Below, piece by piece: positions 17,817 to 26,591 of a stretch of 58,324 bases of DNA. The position numbers and the translations under genes are program-made. Positions within the stretch are counted from its first letter, which is position 1. Each line of letters starts with the position of its first letter. The notes below the pieces were generated by a model. That model was not told the DNA's origin, did not search any database, and was given only the letters and a program-made list of their open reading frames with translations. The stretch comes from Candidatus Gastranaerophilales bacterium (GTDB lineage Bacteria; Cyanobacteriota; Vampirovibrionia; Gastranaerophilales; Gastranaerophilaceae), in contig CALUPP010000031.1 of NCBI GenBank assembly GCA_944322685.1, forward strand, positions 1-58,324, given 5' to 3'.

Positions 17817-19259
17817 ATGGAAGTTTTGATAAAAGATATCGCAAATACGTATTTACCGGAGCTGGTTTTAATCTTATTTATCCTGATAAACTTGGCTGCA
17901 TCGGTGTTTTTGCACAAAAATATGTACAGAATCTCCAAAGGCCTCACGCTGACGGGTATTATTTGCGCGATTGCCGCAACATTTTATCTTCCCATTTCAA
18001 CGGAGGACTCTTTTGCTTTCGGCGGGGCGTTTTTGTCGAACGCTTATACGCTCTTTTTCAAGATTTTGATATTAATAAGCGCGTTTTTCCTCACACTTTT
18101 GTCCAGAAACATGGTTCGCTCTACAAGGGAGCTCGCTTTTGAATATTTTACCGTATTTTTGTCGGGCGTGCTCTTTGCAATGTGCTCTGTGTGCGTTATG
18201 GATTTTGTCGGGCTTTTTGTGTGCTTGAGCGCGTTGGGATTGAGCTGTTATTTGCTTTTGACCTACACAAAAAGCGCAAATGCAAGACAATTGAGCTTCG
18301 GCTATCTTGTTATCGGCGGAGTTGCGTCTTCTTTGTTTGTTTTGGGGCTTTCGTATCTTTACGGGCTCTGCGGACAGTTCGGTTTTGTTGATATAAGCAA
18401 TTATTTTGCACAAAACCCGCCGCATGTGCTTTTGACGTTTGTTGTTATCCTTATGACGGTTACGATTTTGTTCAAACTCGGGATTGTGCCCTTTTCAAGC
18501 TGGCTGCCGGATACTTTTCAGGGCGCCGGATATCCGATTGCGGCGTATATTTCGGTTATTCCGCCTCTGGCGTGCTTTGGAGTGCTTGCAAGGCTGCTTT
18601 TGATAATGATGCCTTTCACAACAAGTCTTAAATTGGTGCTTGCCTCATTGGCTGTGCTCACGATTTTGTGCGGTTCTCTTTGCGCGCTGCGTCAGACAAA
18701 CGTAAAACGCCTCATGGCATACAGCATGAGTGTTCAGTCGGGAATAATGCTCTTGGGGCTGTGCGTTTTTTCGGTTTACAGCCTTTCAGGGGTGCTTTTT
18801 TACCTGTTTTTCTACGTTTTCGCAACAATCGGAGCCTGGGCTGCGATAATTCTCTTTTATAATTCCTGCAAACTCGAAGAAATTCGCGATTTTAACGGAT
18901 TAATCTACCATCGGCCTTATTATGTGATTGCGTTTACGATTATCTTGCTTTCTCTGGCCGGGATTGCGCCTACATGCGGGTTTGTAGCAAAATTGTTCTT
19001 GTTTTCCGCTGTTGCGCGCTCCGGATTTGTGTTTTTGCCGTTTCTGGCCGTTGCAATGCTCGCTTCGGTTATCATGGTGTTCGCTTATTGGAACATAATA
19101 AGAGCAATGTTCAGGCGTGTTGAAAATTCTGTGGAAATTGACACAAATATTGTTTCTTCCAAGCTTATTCTCTATGCTTGCGCTTTTGCGACGATTTTAT
19201 GCTGCATTTTTGCCGATAAAATTTTCGTTGTGCTTCAGTTGATTTCTTTGTATATGTAA
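17817..19259 (+). CDS. nuoN: NADH-quinone oxidoreductase subunit N-like protein
   Basis: 480 aa, polytopic NuoN/ND2 homologue: LFKLGIVPFSSWLPDTFQGA with Lys220, ALRQTNVKRLMAYSMSVQSG with Lys297, and GIAPTCGFVAKLFLFSA with the third lysine. The glutamate of the GIELISL helix (E. coli E133) is Ser138 in CLSALGLSCYLL. Residues 12-30 and about 75-95 are further membrane helices. It follows nuoM by 17 bp with a weak ribosome binding site and ends the cluster. The next gene is infA, after 253 bp of A/T-rich DNA. Confidence 0.83.
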   Translation: MEVLIKDIANTYLPELVLILFILINLAASVFLHKNMYRISKGLTLTGIICAIAATFYLPISTEDSFAFGGAFLSNAYTLFFKILILISAFFLTLLSRNMVRSTRELAFEYFTVFLSGVLFAMCSVCVMDFVGLFVCLSALGLSCYLLLTYTKSANARQLSFGYLVIGGVASSLFVLGLSYLYGLCGQFGFVDISNYFAQNPPHVLLTFVVILMTVTILFKLGIVPFSSWLPDTFQGAGYPIAAYISVIPPLACFGVLARLLLIMMPFTTSLKLVLASLAVLTILCGSLCALRQTNVKRLMAYSMSVQSGIMLLGLCVFSVYSLSGVLFYLFFYVFATIGAWAAIILFYNSCKLEEIRDFNGLIYHRPYYVIAFTIILLSLAGIAPTCGFVAKLFLFSAVARSGFVFLPFLAVAMLASVIMVFAYWNIIRAMFRRVENSVEIDTNIVSSKLILYACAFATILCCIFADKIFVVLQLISLYM

Positions 19260-19512
19260 TTGTTTTTATTATAATTGAATAATTAGAAAATTAATAAAAC
19301 TTTACAAAAAACTCGGAGATTCTTGTGAATATTGCGTCCGCAACATGCTGGAAAATATTAAATATTTCTATATTTTTAAAAAACAAACATAAATAGCATT
19401 CTTAAAAATCGCCGGAAATTTAATAAAATCAATGCAAAAAAGCTTGTCAAAGATTTTTCAGCATGTACGATTGTATAACATACTAGCAAAATAATGAGAA
19501 AAAGAAGGTTTA

Positions 19513-19728
19513 ATGGCAAAAGACGTAATAGAATTTGAGGGAAAAATACTGGAATCTTTGCCCAACGCAATGTTTCGCGTAGAACTTGAAAACGGTCATG
19601 AGATTCTGGCACATATTTCCGGGAAAATCAGAAAGAATTTCATAAAAATACTTCCCGGCGACAAGGTAAAAGTTGAAATGACTCCATACGACTTAACCCG
19701 CGGAAGAATAACTTACAGATTGAAATAA
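19513..19728 (+). CDS. infA: Translation initiation factor IF-1
   Basis: 71-aa OB-fold protein binding the 30S A site during initiation. It has the complete family sequence: [40 protein letters not shown] and [20 protein letters not shown]. It starts the ribosomal/alpha-operon block and is followed after 25 bp by rpmJ. An AAGAAGG sequence precedes the ATG. Confidence 0.98.
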   Translation: MAKDVIEFEGKILESLPNAMFRVELENGHEILAHISGKIRKNFIKILPGDKVKVEMTPYDLTRGRITYRLK

Positions 19729-19753
19729 AAATACAAGAAAAAAGGAAAATAAA

Positions 19754-19867
19754 ATGAAAGTAAGAGCATCAGTTAAAAAAATGTGCAAAGACTGCAAAGT
19801 CATCAGAAGAAGAGGCAGAATCACAGTAATCTGCAAAAACCCTAAACATAAACAAAGACAGGGCTGA
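19754..19867 (+). CDS. rpmJ: 50S ribosomal protein L36
   Basis: 37 aa, [20 protein letters not shown] through the C-terminal [10 protein letters not shown]. The Zn-binding pattern C11, C14, C27, H32 is intact (C+ form). Shine-Dalgarno AAAGGAAA lies 8 bp upstream. It sits between infA and rpsM as expected in this operon. Confidence 0.97.
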   Translation: MKVRASVKKMCKDCKVIRRRGRITVICKNPKHKQRQG

Positions 19868-20013
19868 TTCCGTGCGGGTACGGGGCCGAGGCGGCTGCCG
19901 GGCGCGTGCTCTGCGGAGGCGGATTTGCTCCGCCGGAACGCCGGTAATCACTACAAGCGTTCAATTAGTTTAGATAAGAAAAAAATCAATAAAAAAATAA
20001 ATAAGGAGAAAAA
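19868..20013 (+). promoter_or_regulatory. G/C-rich structured spacer between rpmJ and rpsM
   Basis: The first 80 bases are strikingly G/C-rich compared with the surrounding operon. They contain the perfect hairpin GGCGGA-TTTGC-TCCGCC at 19918-19934 and a CCGTGC/GTACGG stem at 19871-19884. It could be an autoregulatory protein-binding leader for the S13 group or an inserted repeat; neither is proven. Confidence 0.4.
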
Positions 20014-20385
20014 ATGGCAAGATTAGCAGGGGTAGATTTGCCCCGTAACAAAAGAATGATAGTAGCGCTGACCTATATCTACGGAATAGGCCCGACTCGC
20101 TCTGCTAAAATCCTTGAAGCCTGCGGAATTTCACAGGATTTGAGGACTGACGACCTTACGGATGATGATATTAAAAAACTCAGAAATGAGCTTTCTAACT
20201 ATCACATCGAAGGTGATTTGAGAAGAGAAGAAACCCTCAATATCAAAAGGCTTTCCGAAATCAACTCATACAGAGGAATGCGCCACAGACGCAAACTTCC
20301 TGTAAGAGGCCAGAGAACAAAAACTAACGCAAGAACAAGACGCGGCAAAAAAACAGGGCCGATTGCTAAGAAGAAAACCGCATAA
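20014..20385 (+). CDS. rpsM: 30S ribosomal protein S13
   Basis: 123 aa, full length. [20 protein letters not shown], the helix-two-turn-helix [15 protein letters not shown], and [20 protein letters not shown] with a basic C-terminal tail that reaches the P-site tRNA. AAGGAG precedes the start. Confidence 0.98.
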   Translation: MARLAGVDLPRNKRMIVALTYIYGIGPTRSAKILEACGISQDLRTDDLTDDDIKKLRNELSNYHIEGDLRREETLNIKRLSEINSYRGMRHRRKLPVRGQRTKTNARTRRGKKTGPIAKKKTA

Positions 20386-20415
20386 TTAAGCTTGCGGGTA
20401 AAAAATTACGATGAA

Positions 20416-20433
20416 TTGCCGTTTTTGCGGCAA
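20416..20433 (+). promoter_or_regulatory. Hairpin between rpsM and rpsK
   Basis: Stem TTGCCG / CGGCAA with loop TTTTTG. There is no T tail, so it is more likely an mRNA structure or processing site than a terminator. Confidence 0.4.
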
Positions 20434-20489
20434 AAATGAAAAAGATAAGATAATTTAATTCAAATAACAATCAATAAAAGGAAATAAAA

Positions 20490-20876
20490 ATGGCAAGACC
20501 AGTAAAAACTAAAAAGAAAGAAAAAAAGAATGTATTGCAGGGTGTTGTACATATTCAGTCCACCTTTAATAATACAATCGTAACTTCTTGCGATACGCAG
20601 GGTAATGCTGTTGCCTGGGCTTCAGCAGGTGCTTGCGGTTTTAAAGGCGCAAGAAAGGGCACTCCGTTCGCTGCGCAATCAGCAGCAGCGCTCGTTGCAA
20701 AAAAATCAGCAGATCAGGGAATGAAAAAAGTTGAAGTTTATATCAAAGGTCCCGGATCAGGCAGAGAAACGGCTATCAGAGCTATTCAGGCAGCCGGACT
20801 TGAAATCACATTGATCAAGGATGTTACTCCGATTCCTCACAACGGATGCCGTCCTCCTAAGAAAAGACGTGTATAG
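20490..20876 (+). CDS. rpsK: 30S ribosomal protein S11
   Basis: 128 aa, complete: [60 protein letters not shown] and the C-terminal [16 protein letters not shown]. It helps shape the platform of the 30S subunit and the E site. AAAGGAAA precedes the start. Confidence 0.98.
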   Translation: MARPVKTKKKEKKNVLQGVVHIQSTFNNTIVTSCDTQGNAVAWASAGACGFKGARKGTPFAAQSAAALVAKKSADQGMKKVEVYIKGPGSGRETAIRAIQAAGLEITLIKDVTPIPHNGCRPPKKRRV

Positions 20877-20885
20877 CGGATTTTT

Positions 20886-20934
20886 GGGGGCTTGCAGCTG
20901 CCCATGCTAACAGGGTCGATGAAAATTAGACCCT
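20886..20934 (+). promoter_or_regulatory. Paired hairpins between rpsK and rpsD
   Basis: GGGGGC-TTGCA-GC(TG)CCC and, just after it, AGGGTC / GACCCT enclosing GATGAAAATTA. They lie in the 132-bp spacer before rpsD. S4 is a translational repressor in many bacteria, so a regulatory site is plausible but not shown. Confidence 0.35.
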
Positions 20935-21008
20935 TAGAGCGGAAATAATCCAAGACACAACCATTTCAAAAGAAAATTATAAGAAAAAGAAAGAAAAAGG
21001 AGTCAAAA

Positions 21009-21611
21009 TTGGCTAGATATACAGGACCTAGAAACAAATTATTCCGTAACTTCGGTGTTTCGGATTTATCTAACAGAAAGCTTGTTTCTTCAATGAGACA
21101 GAGTGCTTCAGGTCAGCACGGCGCAGTTCGCAAAAAGCTTTCTGACTATGCAATTCACTTGAATGAAAAGCAAAAAATCAGACTTACATACCTTGTAAGC
21201 GAAAAACAGTTTGCAAAATACTACCATGAAGCGGCAAGAAAAAAAGGCGTTACCGGTACAATTCTTTTGCAGATGCTTGAAAGAAGATTGGACAACGTAC
21301 TTTTCAGAGCTGGCTTCAGTGCAACAAGAAAACAGTCAAGACAGATTGTTAACCACGGCCATGTGCTTGTAAACGGTAAAAAAGTTGATATTCCGTCATT
21401 CCTGGTTAATGCCGGTGATGTAATTACAATCAAAACAAGAAGCAATGAGTTTATCAAAGCTGTTCTTGAGCCGATTGATTCTGCAATAAACCCTGCTTGG
21501 ATGACAATTGACAGAGATGCGCAGAAAATTACATTCGACAGAATACCCGAAAGAGAAGAGCTTGACCCTGAGTTCAAGGAACAGCTTGTAATCGAGTACT
21601 ATTCAAAATAA
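21009..21611 (+). CDS. rpsD: 30S ribosomal protein S4
   Basis: 200 aa. MARYTGPRNKLFRNFGVSDL is an N-terminus of the type without the zinc-binding cysteines. The S4 RNA-binding domain spans about residues 92-152 (RLDNVLFRAGFSATRKQSRQ, VNHGHVLVNGKKVDIPS). The start is TTG at 21009 with AAAGGAG 5-11 bp upstream. Its position between rpsK and rpoA is the alpha-operon arrangement. Confidence 0.97.
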   Translation: MARYTGPRNKLFRNFGVSDLSNRKLVSSMRQSASGQHGAVRKKLSDYAIHLNEKQKIRLTYLVSEKQFAKYYHEAARKKGVTGTILLQMLERRLDNVLFRAGFSATRKQSRQIVNHGHVLVNGKKVDIPSFLVNAGDVITIKTRSNEFIKAVLEPIDSAINPAWMTIDRDAQKITFDRIPEREELDPEFKEQLVIEYYSK

Positions 21612-21631
21612 TTAATCAGGAGAATTTGATT

Positions 21632-22615
21632 ATGGAATTAAAAATTAAATGTGTAAATACAACAACAAGTTCTGACGGCTCGCAGTACGGGCAGTTTGTG
21701 ATTGAACCTCTTGAAAGAGGCTTCGGAACCACAATCGGAAACGCGCTCAGACGAGTTTTGCTTTCATCTTTGGAGGGTGCGGCAGTTACATCGGTCAGAA
21801 TTGAGGGTATTACTCACGAATATACTGCAATCCCCGGCATCGTAGAGGATGTAATCGATATCATGCTGAATCTCAAGGGGCTTGTTGTTAAAACTGACAA
21901 CAAAGACGAACAGCACCTCAGACTTGATATTGACAAACCCGGCCCGGTGCTAGGTTCTGACTTGCAGCTTCCTGCGGGCGTAAAAGTTGTAAACCCTGAC
22001 TGGCTGATTTGCACGGTAGCAGAAGGCGGAAGCATTCACGCTGATATTACCGTTGAAACTGGCAAAGGCTACATCACAACCGACGTTTTGAAAGGTAATC
22101 AGGGCCAGCTTCCTATCGATATGCTCCCGATTGATGCGACATTTATGCCGATTAAGCGTGTAAGCTACACAGTTGACCATACTCGTGTCGGTGATGTTAC
22201 AGACTTTGACAAATTGACGCTCGAAATTTGGTCAAACGGCAGCGTAGATGTTACAAATGCGCTTTCTCAGGCCGCAAACATCCTGATTGAACACTTTATG
22301 CAAATCGCAGCAATCACCGGACAGCCTGTTATCCCTGTTGCGCCGGTTATTGTTGATGAGGAAGAAGAAGTTGTTGAAGCAGGATCTCCGAGCATTTCAA
22401 TTGAAGATTTGGAGCTTTCTGTCAGAGCATACAACTGCCTGAAAAGAGCCAGCATCAACTCAATGGCTGAATTGCTGAAAAAATCTGAACATGATTTGCT
22501 CAACATCAAAAACTTCGGCAAAAAATCTTCTGACGAAGTTATTGAAAAGCTCCATCAGTTCGGTTTGGACTTGATGCCGAACCCTGAGGGCGTTGAATAC
22601 GAAGATATGGTATAA
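21632..22615 (+). CDS. rpoA: DNA-directed RNA polymerase alpha subunit
   Basis: 327 aa. The N-terminal assembly domain has FVIEPLERGFGTTIGNALRR and the insert DVTNALSQAANILIEHFMQI. A flexible acidic linker VDEEEEVVEA follows at about 248-257. The C-terminal domain (SIEDLELSVRAYNCLKRASI ... LLNIKNFGKKSSDEVIEKL) contacts activators and UP elements. The ATG at 21632 has CAGGAG at 21618-21623; the upstream TTG at 21626 would overlap that site. Confidence 0.98.
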   Translation: MELKIKCVNTTTSSDGSQYGQFVIEPLERGFGTTIGNALRRVLLSSLEGAAVTSVRIEGITHEYTAIPGIVEDVIDIMLNLKGLVVKTDNKDEQHLRLDIDKPGPVLGSDLQLPAGVKVVNPDWLICTVAEGGSIHADITVETGKGYITTDVLKGNQGQLPIDMLPIDATFMPIKRVSYTVDHTRVGDVTDFDKLTLEIWSNGSVDVTNALSQAANILIEHFMQIAAITGQPVIPVAPVIVDEEEEVVEAGSPSISIEDLELSVRAYNCLKRASINSMAELLKKSEHDLLNIKNFGKKSSDEVIEKLHQFGLDLMPNPEGVEYEDMV

Positions 22616-22619
22616 AATC

Positions 22620-22634
22620 GGGGCTAAAAGCCCC
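22620..22634 (+). promoter_or_regulatory. Hairpin between rpoA and rplQ
   Basis: GGGGCT-AAA-AGCCCC stem followed by only three T residues. It could partially terminate or stabilise the rpoA message. Confidence 0.4.
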
Positions 22635-22672
22635 TTTGAATATGACATTTAAGAAAAACAAAGGAAATAAAA

Positions 22673-23101
22673 ATGAGACACCAGTGTAAAAAACATACAT
22701 TAGGAAAAGCGCAGGACCAGAGAAACGCTTTGCTTCGTTCTTTGGCTACCGAGCTTATTTTGCACGGCGAAATCAATACAACAATGGCTAGAGCAAAAGC
22801 GCTCAGACCTTATGTTGAAAGCGTTATCGGCTATGCAAAAAAAGGTGATCTTCACTCAAGAAGATTGGCTGCAAAATTCATTTTTGACCGTTTGACGGGT
22901 GAATTTATGGATCCTAAAACAGGCGCCATCATTGAAACACCGGCAGAAGGCCAAAAAACTATGCCTGAAACGGTTTTGAGAAAACTGTTCAACGAAATCG
23001 GCAAAAAGTACACAAACCGCAAAGGTGGTTACACAAGAATTTACAGAATGCCCCCAAGACGCGGTGATGCTTCTGAAATGGCGTTGATTCAGCTCGTATA
23101 A
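22673..23101 (+). CDS. rplQ: 50S ribosomal protein L17
   Basis: 142 aa. MRHQCKKHTLGKAQDQRNAL, LRSLATELILHGEINTTMAR, KALRPYVESVIGYAKKGDLH, and the C-terminal NRKGGYTRIYRMPPRRGDAS. It lines the exterior near the exit tunnel. AAGGAAA precedes the ATG. The last base of its stop is the first base of the truA ATG. Confidence 0.98.
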   Translation: MRHQCKKHTLGKAQDQRNALLRSLATELILHGEINTTMARAKALRPYVESVIGYAKKGDLHSRRLAAKFIFDRLTGEFMDPKTGAIIETPAEGQKTMPETVLRKLFNEIGKKYTNRKGGYTRIYRMPPRRGDASEMALIQLV

Positions 23102-23886
23102 TGGCGAAATACGCAATTGTTGTTGAATACATCGGCACAAATTATGCAGGTTCGCAAATCCAGCCTGATCAGGTTACAATTCAATCAGAGTTGGAACGGG
23201 CGCTTGGTACATTGATAAAATCGGAGGGGGAAACTCCCTCTGGAAGAATAAAAACAATATTCTCAGGCCGTACAGACGCCGGAGTGCATGCAAAAGGGCA
23301 GGTTGTCCATTTTGTGAGCGAAAAACCAATTGTTGCTTCTAGGTTTTTGAACTCATTGAACGGGATTTTGCCTAAAGATATCAGCGTTTCTTCAATAAAA
23401 GAGGTGCCTGATGACTTTCATGCACAAAAGAGCGGGCGATTTAGGCGGTATCAGTATAAAATCGTCAACCGCCGGCAGCGCAGCGCCTGGGATTCTCATT
23501 CTTTGCTTGTGAGAGAACCCCTCAATGTGGCGAGAATGAACGAGGCATTGAGCTTTTTGCTCGGAGAACATGATTTTTCTTCGTTCAAATCTTCTCAATC
23601 CTCAAACCCTGCGGTCGTTTGCACCGTATATAAGGCTGAAGCGGTGAAATCCGGTGATTTAATTACTGTTGAAATCGTCGCGAACCGCTTTTTGTACAAC
23701 ATGGTGCGCACGATAGTCGGAACTTTGCTTATGATTGAGCACAAAGACCTGAAACCCGGGTTGATGGGCGAGGTTTTAGAGGCAAAAGACCGTACAAAAG
23801 CAGGCCCGACAATCAGCCCTGACGGGCTGACGCTGGTTGAGGTGGGATATTCCCCATATCAACCGGAAAAACAGGTGTCATCCTGA
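23101..23886 (+). CDS. truA: tRNA pseudouridine(38-40) synthase
   Basis: 261 aa. It isomerises uridines 38-40 in the anticodon stem. The catalytic aspartate is in FSGRTDAGVHAKGQVVHF. Also seen are ARFRRYQYKI-type strands (GRFRRYQYKIVNRRQRSAWD) and the C-terminal VEIVANRFLYNMVRTIVGTL. Translation is coupled to rplQ by the TAATG overlap. An L17-TruA-L13-S9 order is typical of several Gram-positive and cyanobacterial lineages. Confidence 0.97.
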   Translation: MAKYAIVVEYIGTNYAGSQIQPDQVTIQSELERALGTLIKSEGETPSGRIKTIFSGRTDAGVHAKGQVVHFVSEKPIVASRFLNSLNGILPKDISVSSIKEVPDDFHAQKSGRFRRYQYKIVNRRQRSAWDSHSLLVREPLNVARMNEALSFLLGEHDFSSFKSSQSSNPAVVCTVYKAEAVKSGDLITVEIVANRFLYNMVRTIVGTLLMIEHKDLKPGLMGEVLEAKDRTKAGPTISPDGLTLVEVGYSPYQPEKQVSS

Positions 23887-23914
23887 ATTTGTTTGACAAT
23901 TTTAAGTAAAATGC

Positions 23915-23962
23915 CCGATTTTCACCGCTTCCGGTTAAAAATCGGAGCCGGAATTTTCCGGC
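23915..23962 (+). promoter_or_regulatory. Two consecutive hairpins upstream of rplM
   Basis: First a CCGATTTT / AAAATCGG stem (23915-23945), immediately followed by GCCGGAA-TT-TTCCGGC (23947-23962). They lie 70-120 bp before the rplM start, a position fitting an L13-type leader, though no known leader family was recognised. Confidence 0.4.
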
Positions 23963-24033
23963 AAGTTGTTGAAGCAGGTTTAGCGTGACATTTATTGCTA
24001 AAACACAAATAACACTATGGAGATAACTGAAAA

Positions 24034-24471
24034 ATGAAAACTTATTCAGCAAAACCTCTTGAAGTTGAAAGAAAATGGTACGTAATCGACGCTGAGGGCA
24101 AAACTCTCGGCAGATTGGCTACTGTTTGCGCAAATCTTTTAAGAGGAAAAACCAAACCGAATTATACTCCTAACGTTGATACAGGCGATTTTGTTATCGT
24201 TATCAATGCGGACAAAATTCAGGTTTCCGGTAAAAAAGAAACTGACAAAATTTATTACCACCATACGGGATATCCGGGCGGATTGAAATCCATCGCTTTC
24301 AAAGACTTGATGGCAAAAGACCCGACAAAGGCTATTGAAAAAGCCGTAAAAGGAATGCTTCCTCACAACACACTCGGCGCTGAACAGTTCACAAAACTCA
24401 AAGTTTATGCCGGTGCGGAGCATCCTCATGCTGCTCAGAAGCCCGAAGTTTATGAAATGGAGGTTAAATAA
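24034..24471 (+). CDS. rplM: 50S ribosomal protein L13
   Basis: 145 aa. [55 protein letters not shown], and [20 protein letters not shown]. An early 50S assembly protein. A GGAGATAACTG sequence precedes the ATG, and its stop overlaps the rpsI start by one base. Confidence 0.98.
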   Translation: MKTYSAKPLEVERKWYVIDAEGKTLGRLATVCANLLRGKTKPNYTPNVDTGDFVIVINADKIQVSGKKETDKIYYHHTGYPGGLKSIAFKDLMAKDPTKAIEKAVKGMLPHNTLGAEQFTKLKVYAGAEHPHAAQKPEVYEMEVK

Positions 24472-24866
24472 TGGCTAAAGACGTAATTATGGCAACAGGC
24501 AGAAGAAAAACCTCTATTGCAGTTGTTAAATTGGTAAAAGGCAAAGGCAGAGTATTCGTAAACGGAAAAACTCTGGCTGCATACATCGGCAACCGTCCTG
24601 CGCTTGAAATGCAAATTTTCAAACCGCTCGCGTTGACCGAAAATATGGAACATTACGATGTACGTGTAAAAGCTGTTGGCGGCGGAATTTCTTCCCAGGC
24701 CGGAGCTATCAGACACGGCATTTCAAGGGCGCTTTTGCAGATAAATCCTGATTTTCGTCCGGTTTTGAAAGCTGAAGGCCTCTTGACAAGAGATGCAAGA
24801 GTTAAAGAACGTAAAAAATACGGCAGAAAAAGAGCTAGAAAAAGATTCCAGTTCTCAAAACGTTAA
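24471..24866 (+). CDS. rpsI: 30S ribosomal protein S9
   Basis: 131 aa. ATGRRKTSIAVVKLVKGKGR, VKAVGGGISSQAGAIRHGIS, and the C-terminal KYGRKRARKRFQFSKR whose last residues touch P-site tRNA. AGG(AGG)TTAAATA upstream is the ribosome binding site inside rplM. A terminator follows. Confidence 0.98.
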   Translation: MAKDVIMATGRRKTSIAVVKLVKGKGRVFVNGKTLAAYIGNRPALEMQIFKPLALTENMEHYDVRVKAVGGGISSQAGAIRHGISRALLQINPDFRPVLKAEGLLTRDARVKERKKYGRKRARKRFQFSKR

Positions 24867-24892
24867 TCGTTTGCCGAAAATATGGTTCAATC

Positions 24893-24922
24893 AAAAAAGC
24901 GGGTTTTCAAAGCCCGCTTTTT
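24893..24922. terminator. Bidirectional terminator between rpsI and dapA
   Basis: AAAAGCGGG / CCCGCTTTT stem with T runs on both sides, so it can end the ribosomal operon (+) and dapA (-). Confidence 0.85.
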
Positions 24923-24952
24923 GGTTATTTTAGATTGTTTAAAGCCGAAAAT

Positions 24953-25834
24953 CTAGATATAGTTCTTCAAAACCTCATAAAGCTCTGCTTTTTCGTTTTC
25001 GTCGAGCTCAACAAGCGGTCTTCTGACGTAATTTTTGCAGATTCCCATTTTTTCCAGACACTGTTTGACCGGAATCGGATTTGGTGCCATAAATATTTTT
25101 TTGAAAAGCGGATAGAGTTTTAGGTGGGCTTCTGTGGCTTCTGCTGTGCGGCCGGATTTGTAGAGATTTATCATTGATTTCATTTCGCGGCCGATAATGT
25201 GCGATGCAACGCTGATAACGCCGTAAGCCCCGACTGACATCATCGGCAGCGTGAGGCTGTCGTCGCCTGAATAAATCAAAAAGTCATCCGGGCACAATCT
25301 GCGGGTTTCTGTGATGATATCCATGTCTGCGATGCTTTGTTTTACCGCGACAATGTTTTTGTACGTTTTTGCAAGCTGCGCAATTGTTTCGGGCTTCATC
25401 GTAATGCCGGTTCTTCCCGGGATATTGTACAAAATAATCGGCAAATCCGTAGATTTTGCGATTGTGCCAAAATGTTCAAGCAATCCCTTTTGCGAGGGCT
25501 TGTTGTAATACGGAACGACTGTCAAAATTGCGTCAGCTCCGGCGTCTTGGGCGTTTTTTGTTGCCATAACGGCTGTTTGCGTGCAGTTTGAGCCTGCACC
25601 GAATATGAGTTTGCAGCGTCCTTTTGCTTTTTCTTTAACGAATTTGAAAAGTTCGACTTCCTCATCATGGGTCAAAGTCGGCGACTCGCCTGTTGTTCCG
25701 GCTGCGAGAATTGCGTCGGTTCCCGAGTCGATGAGGTGGTTGATAAGCTTTTCCAGTGCCGGAAAATCGATTTTTCTGTATTCTGTCATTGGCGTAATCA
25801 TCGCCGTAATAATTTCACCCGCATCGTAACGCAT
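24953..25834 (-). CDS. dapA: 4-hydroxy-tetrahydrodipicolinate synthase
   Basis: Condenses pyruvate with aspartate semialdehyde, first committed step of the diaminopimelate/lysine pathway (293 aa, normal). Thr47-Thr48 are in AAGTTGESPTLTHDE, the catalytic tyrosine in LYNIPGRTG, and the Schiff-base lysine in IVAVKQSIADMD (commonly KEAS or KDSS). Also VVPYYNKPSQKGLLEHF. AAAAGGAG precedes the ATG. It is the last gene of the plsC-plsC-dapA group, 34 bp after the previous stop. Confidence 0.97.
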   Translation of the reverse strand: MRYDAGEIITAMITPMTEYRKIDFPALEKLINHLIDSGTDAILAAGTTGESPTLTHDEEVELFKFVKEKAKGRCKLIFGAGSNCTQTAVMATKNAQDAGADAILTVVPYYNKPSQKGLLEHFGTIAKSTDLPIILYNIPGRTGITMKPETIAQLAKTYKNIVAVKQSIADMDIITETRRLCPDDFLIYSGDDSLTLPMMSVGAYGVISVASHIIGREMKSMINLYKSGRTAEATEAHLKLYPLFKKIFMAPNPIPVKQCLEKMGICKNYVRRPLVELDENEKAELYEVLKNYI

Positions 25835-25868
25835 TTTTTGCTCCTTTTCAGCTTATTTTTTAGTCAAT

Positions 25869-26561
25869 TTAAGTGTTTACAAAATCTTTTTGGCCTTGTT
25901 GTTCGTCCGCTTCGTGTTCTGTGGGCACATAGTTGTAGTGGCACATGGAAGCGACCTGTTTTCCCCAGGTTTCGATGATTTCTTCCTGCGAAAGTTCATG
26001 AGAAATCAGGGTTCCGATTTTCACGCGGATTTTTGCCTTGAACGGAATCCAGTTGTATTTTTCAACACCCACAATGGATACCGGCAAAATGTCGCATTTT
26101 GCTGCTTTTGCGATTACTGCAAAGCCTTTGTTAATTTTTTCAATGGTTTTGTTTTTTCTGATGCCGCCCTGCGGGAAAATACCGAGCATCCATTTGCTTT
26201 TAAAGACTTCTTTTACGGTTTTTATTGTAGAAACTTCGAGTTTTTGCCTGTTTACCGCAAATGCGCCCAGATAATCCATGCAAAAGACAAAAAACCGGTT
26301 GCCCTCAAAAAGTTCTTCTTTAGCCATGTAGGCGACGGGTTTTTTCACCGCAACAGAAACCAAAAACGGATCAAAATATGAAATGTGGTTCGCCGCGCAA
26401 ATAAAGCGTTTGTCTTTGGGTATGTTTTCTCTGCCGGTTATTTCAAACTTGTAAAACAGCCAGAAAATAGGAACTGCAACAAAATACATCCAGAATTTCT
26501 GAAAACAGCTTCTTATAAAGTTGAACTCGTCTGCGGTTCGTTTTGCGTAGTTTCTTTTCAT
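25869..26561 (-). CDS. 1-acyl-sn-glycerol-3-phosphate acyltransferase family (copy 2)
   Basis: 230 aa, PlsC-type acyltransferase acting in phospholipid synthesis at the membrane. The catalytic HX4D is NHISYFDPF (His59, Asp64). The substrate-binding block 2 reads FPQGGIRKN instead of the usual FPEGTR, so Glu is replaced and Thr is missing. Hydrophobic residues 22-40 form the membrane-associated helix. It pairs with an obvious paralogue 30 bp upstream and precedes dapA. The altered block 2 may change substrate preference (inference). Confidence 0.9.
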   Translation of the reverse strand: MKRNYAKRTADEFNFIRSCFQKFWMYFVAVPIFWLFYKFEITGRENIPKDKRFICAANHISYFDPFLVSVAVKKPVAYMAKEELFEGNRFFVFCMDYLGAFAVNRQKLEVSTIKTVKEVFKSKWMLGIFPQGGIRKNKTIEKINKGFAVIAKAAKCDILPVSIVGVEKYNWIPFKAKIRVKIGTLISHELSQEEIIETWGKQVASMCHYNYVPTEHEADEQQGQKDFVNT

Positions 26562-26591
26562 CTTCTTTCCTTATCCCAGAGTGTGTAAATT

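Noticed and set aside
21626-21634. TTG start for rpoA
   Set aside because: It lies only two bases after the AGGAG site; the ATG at 21632 has normal spacing and gives the usual N-terminus MELKIKC.
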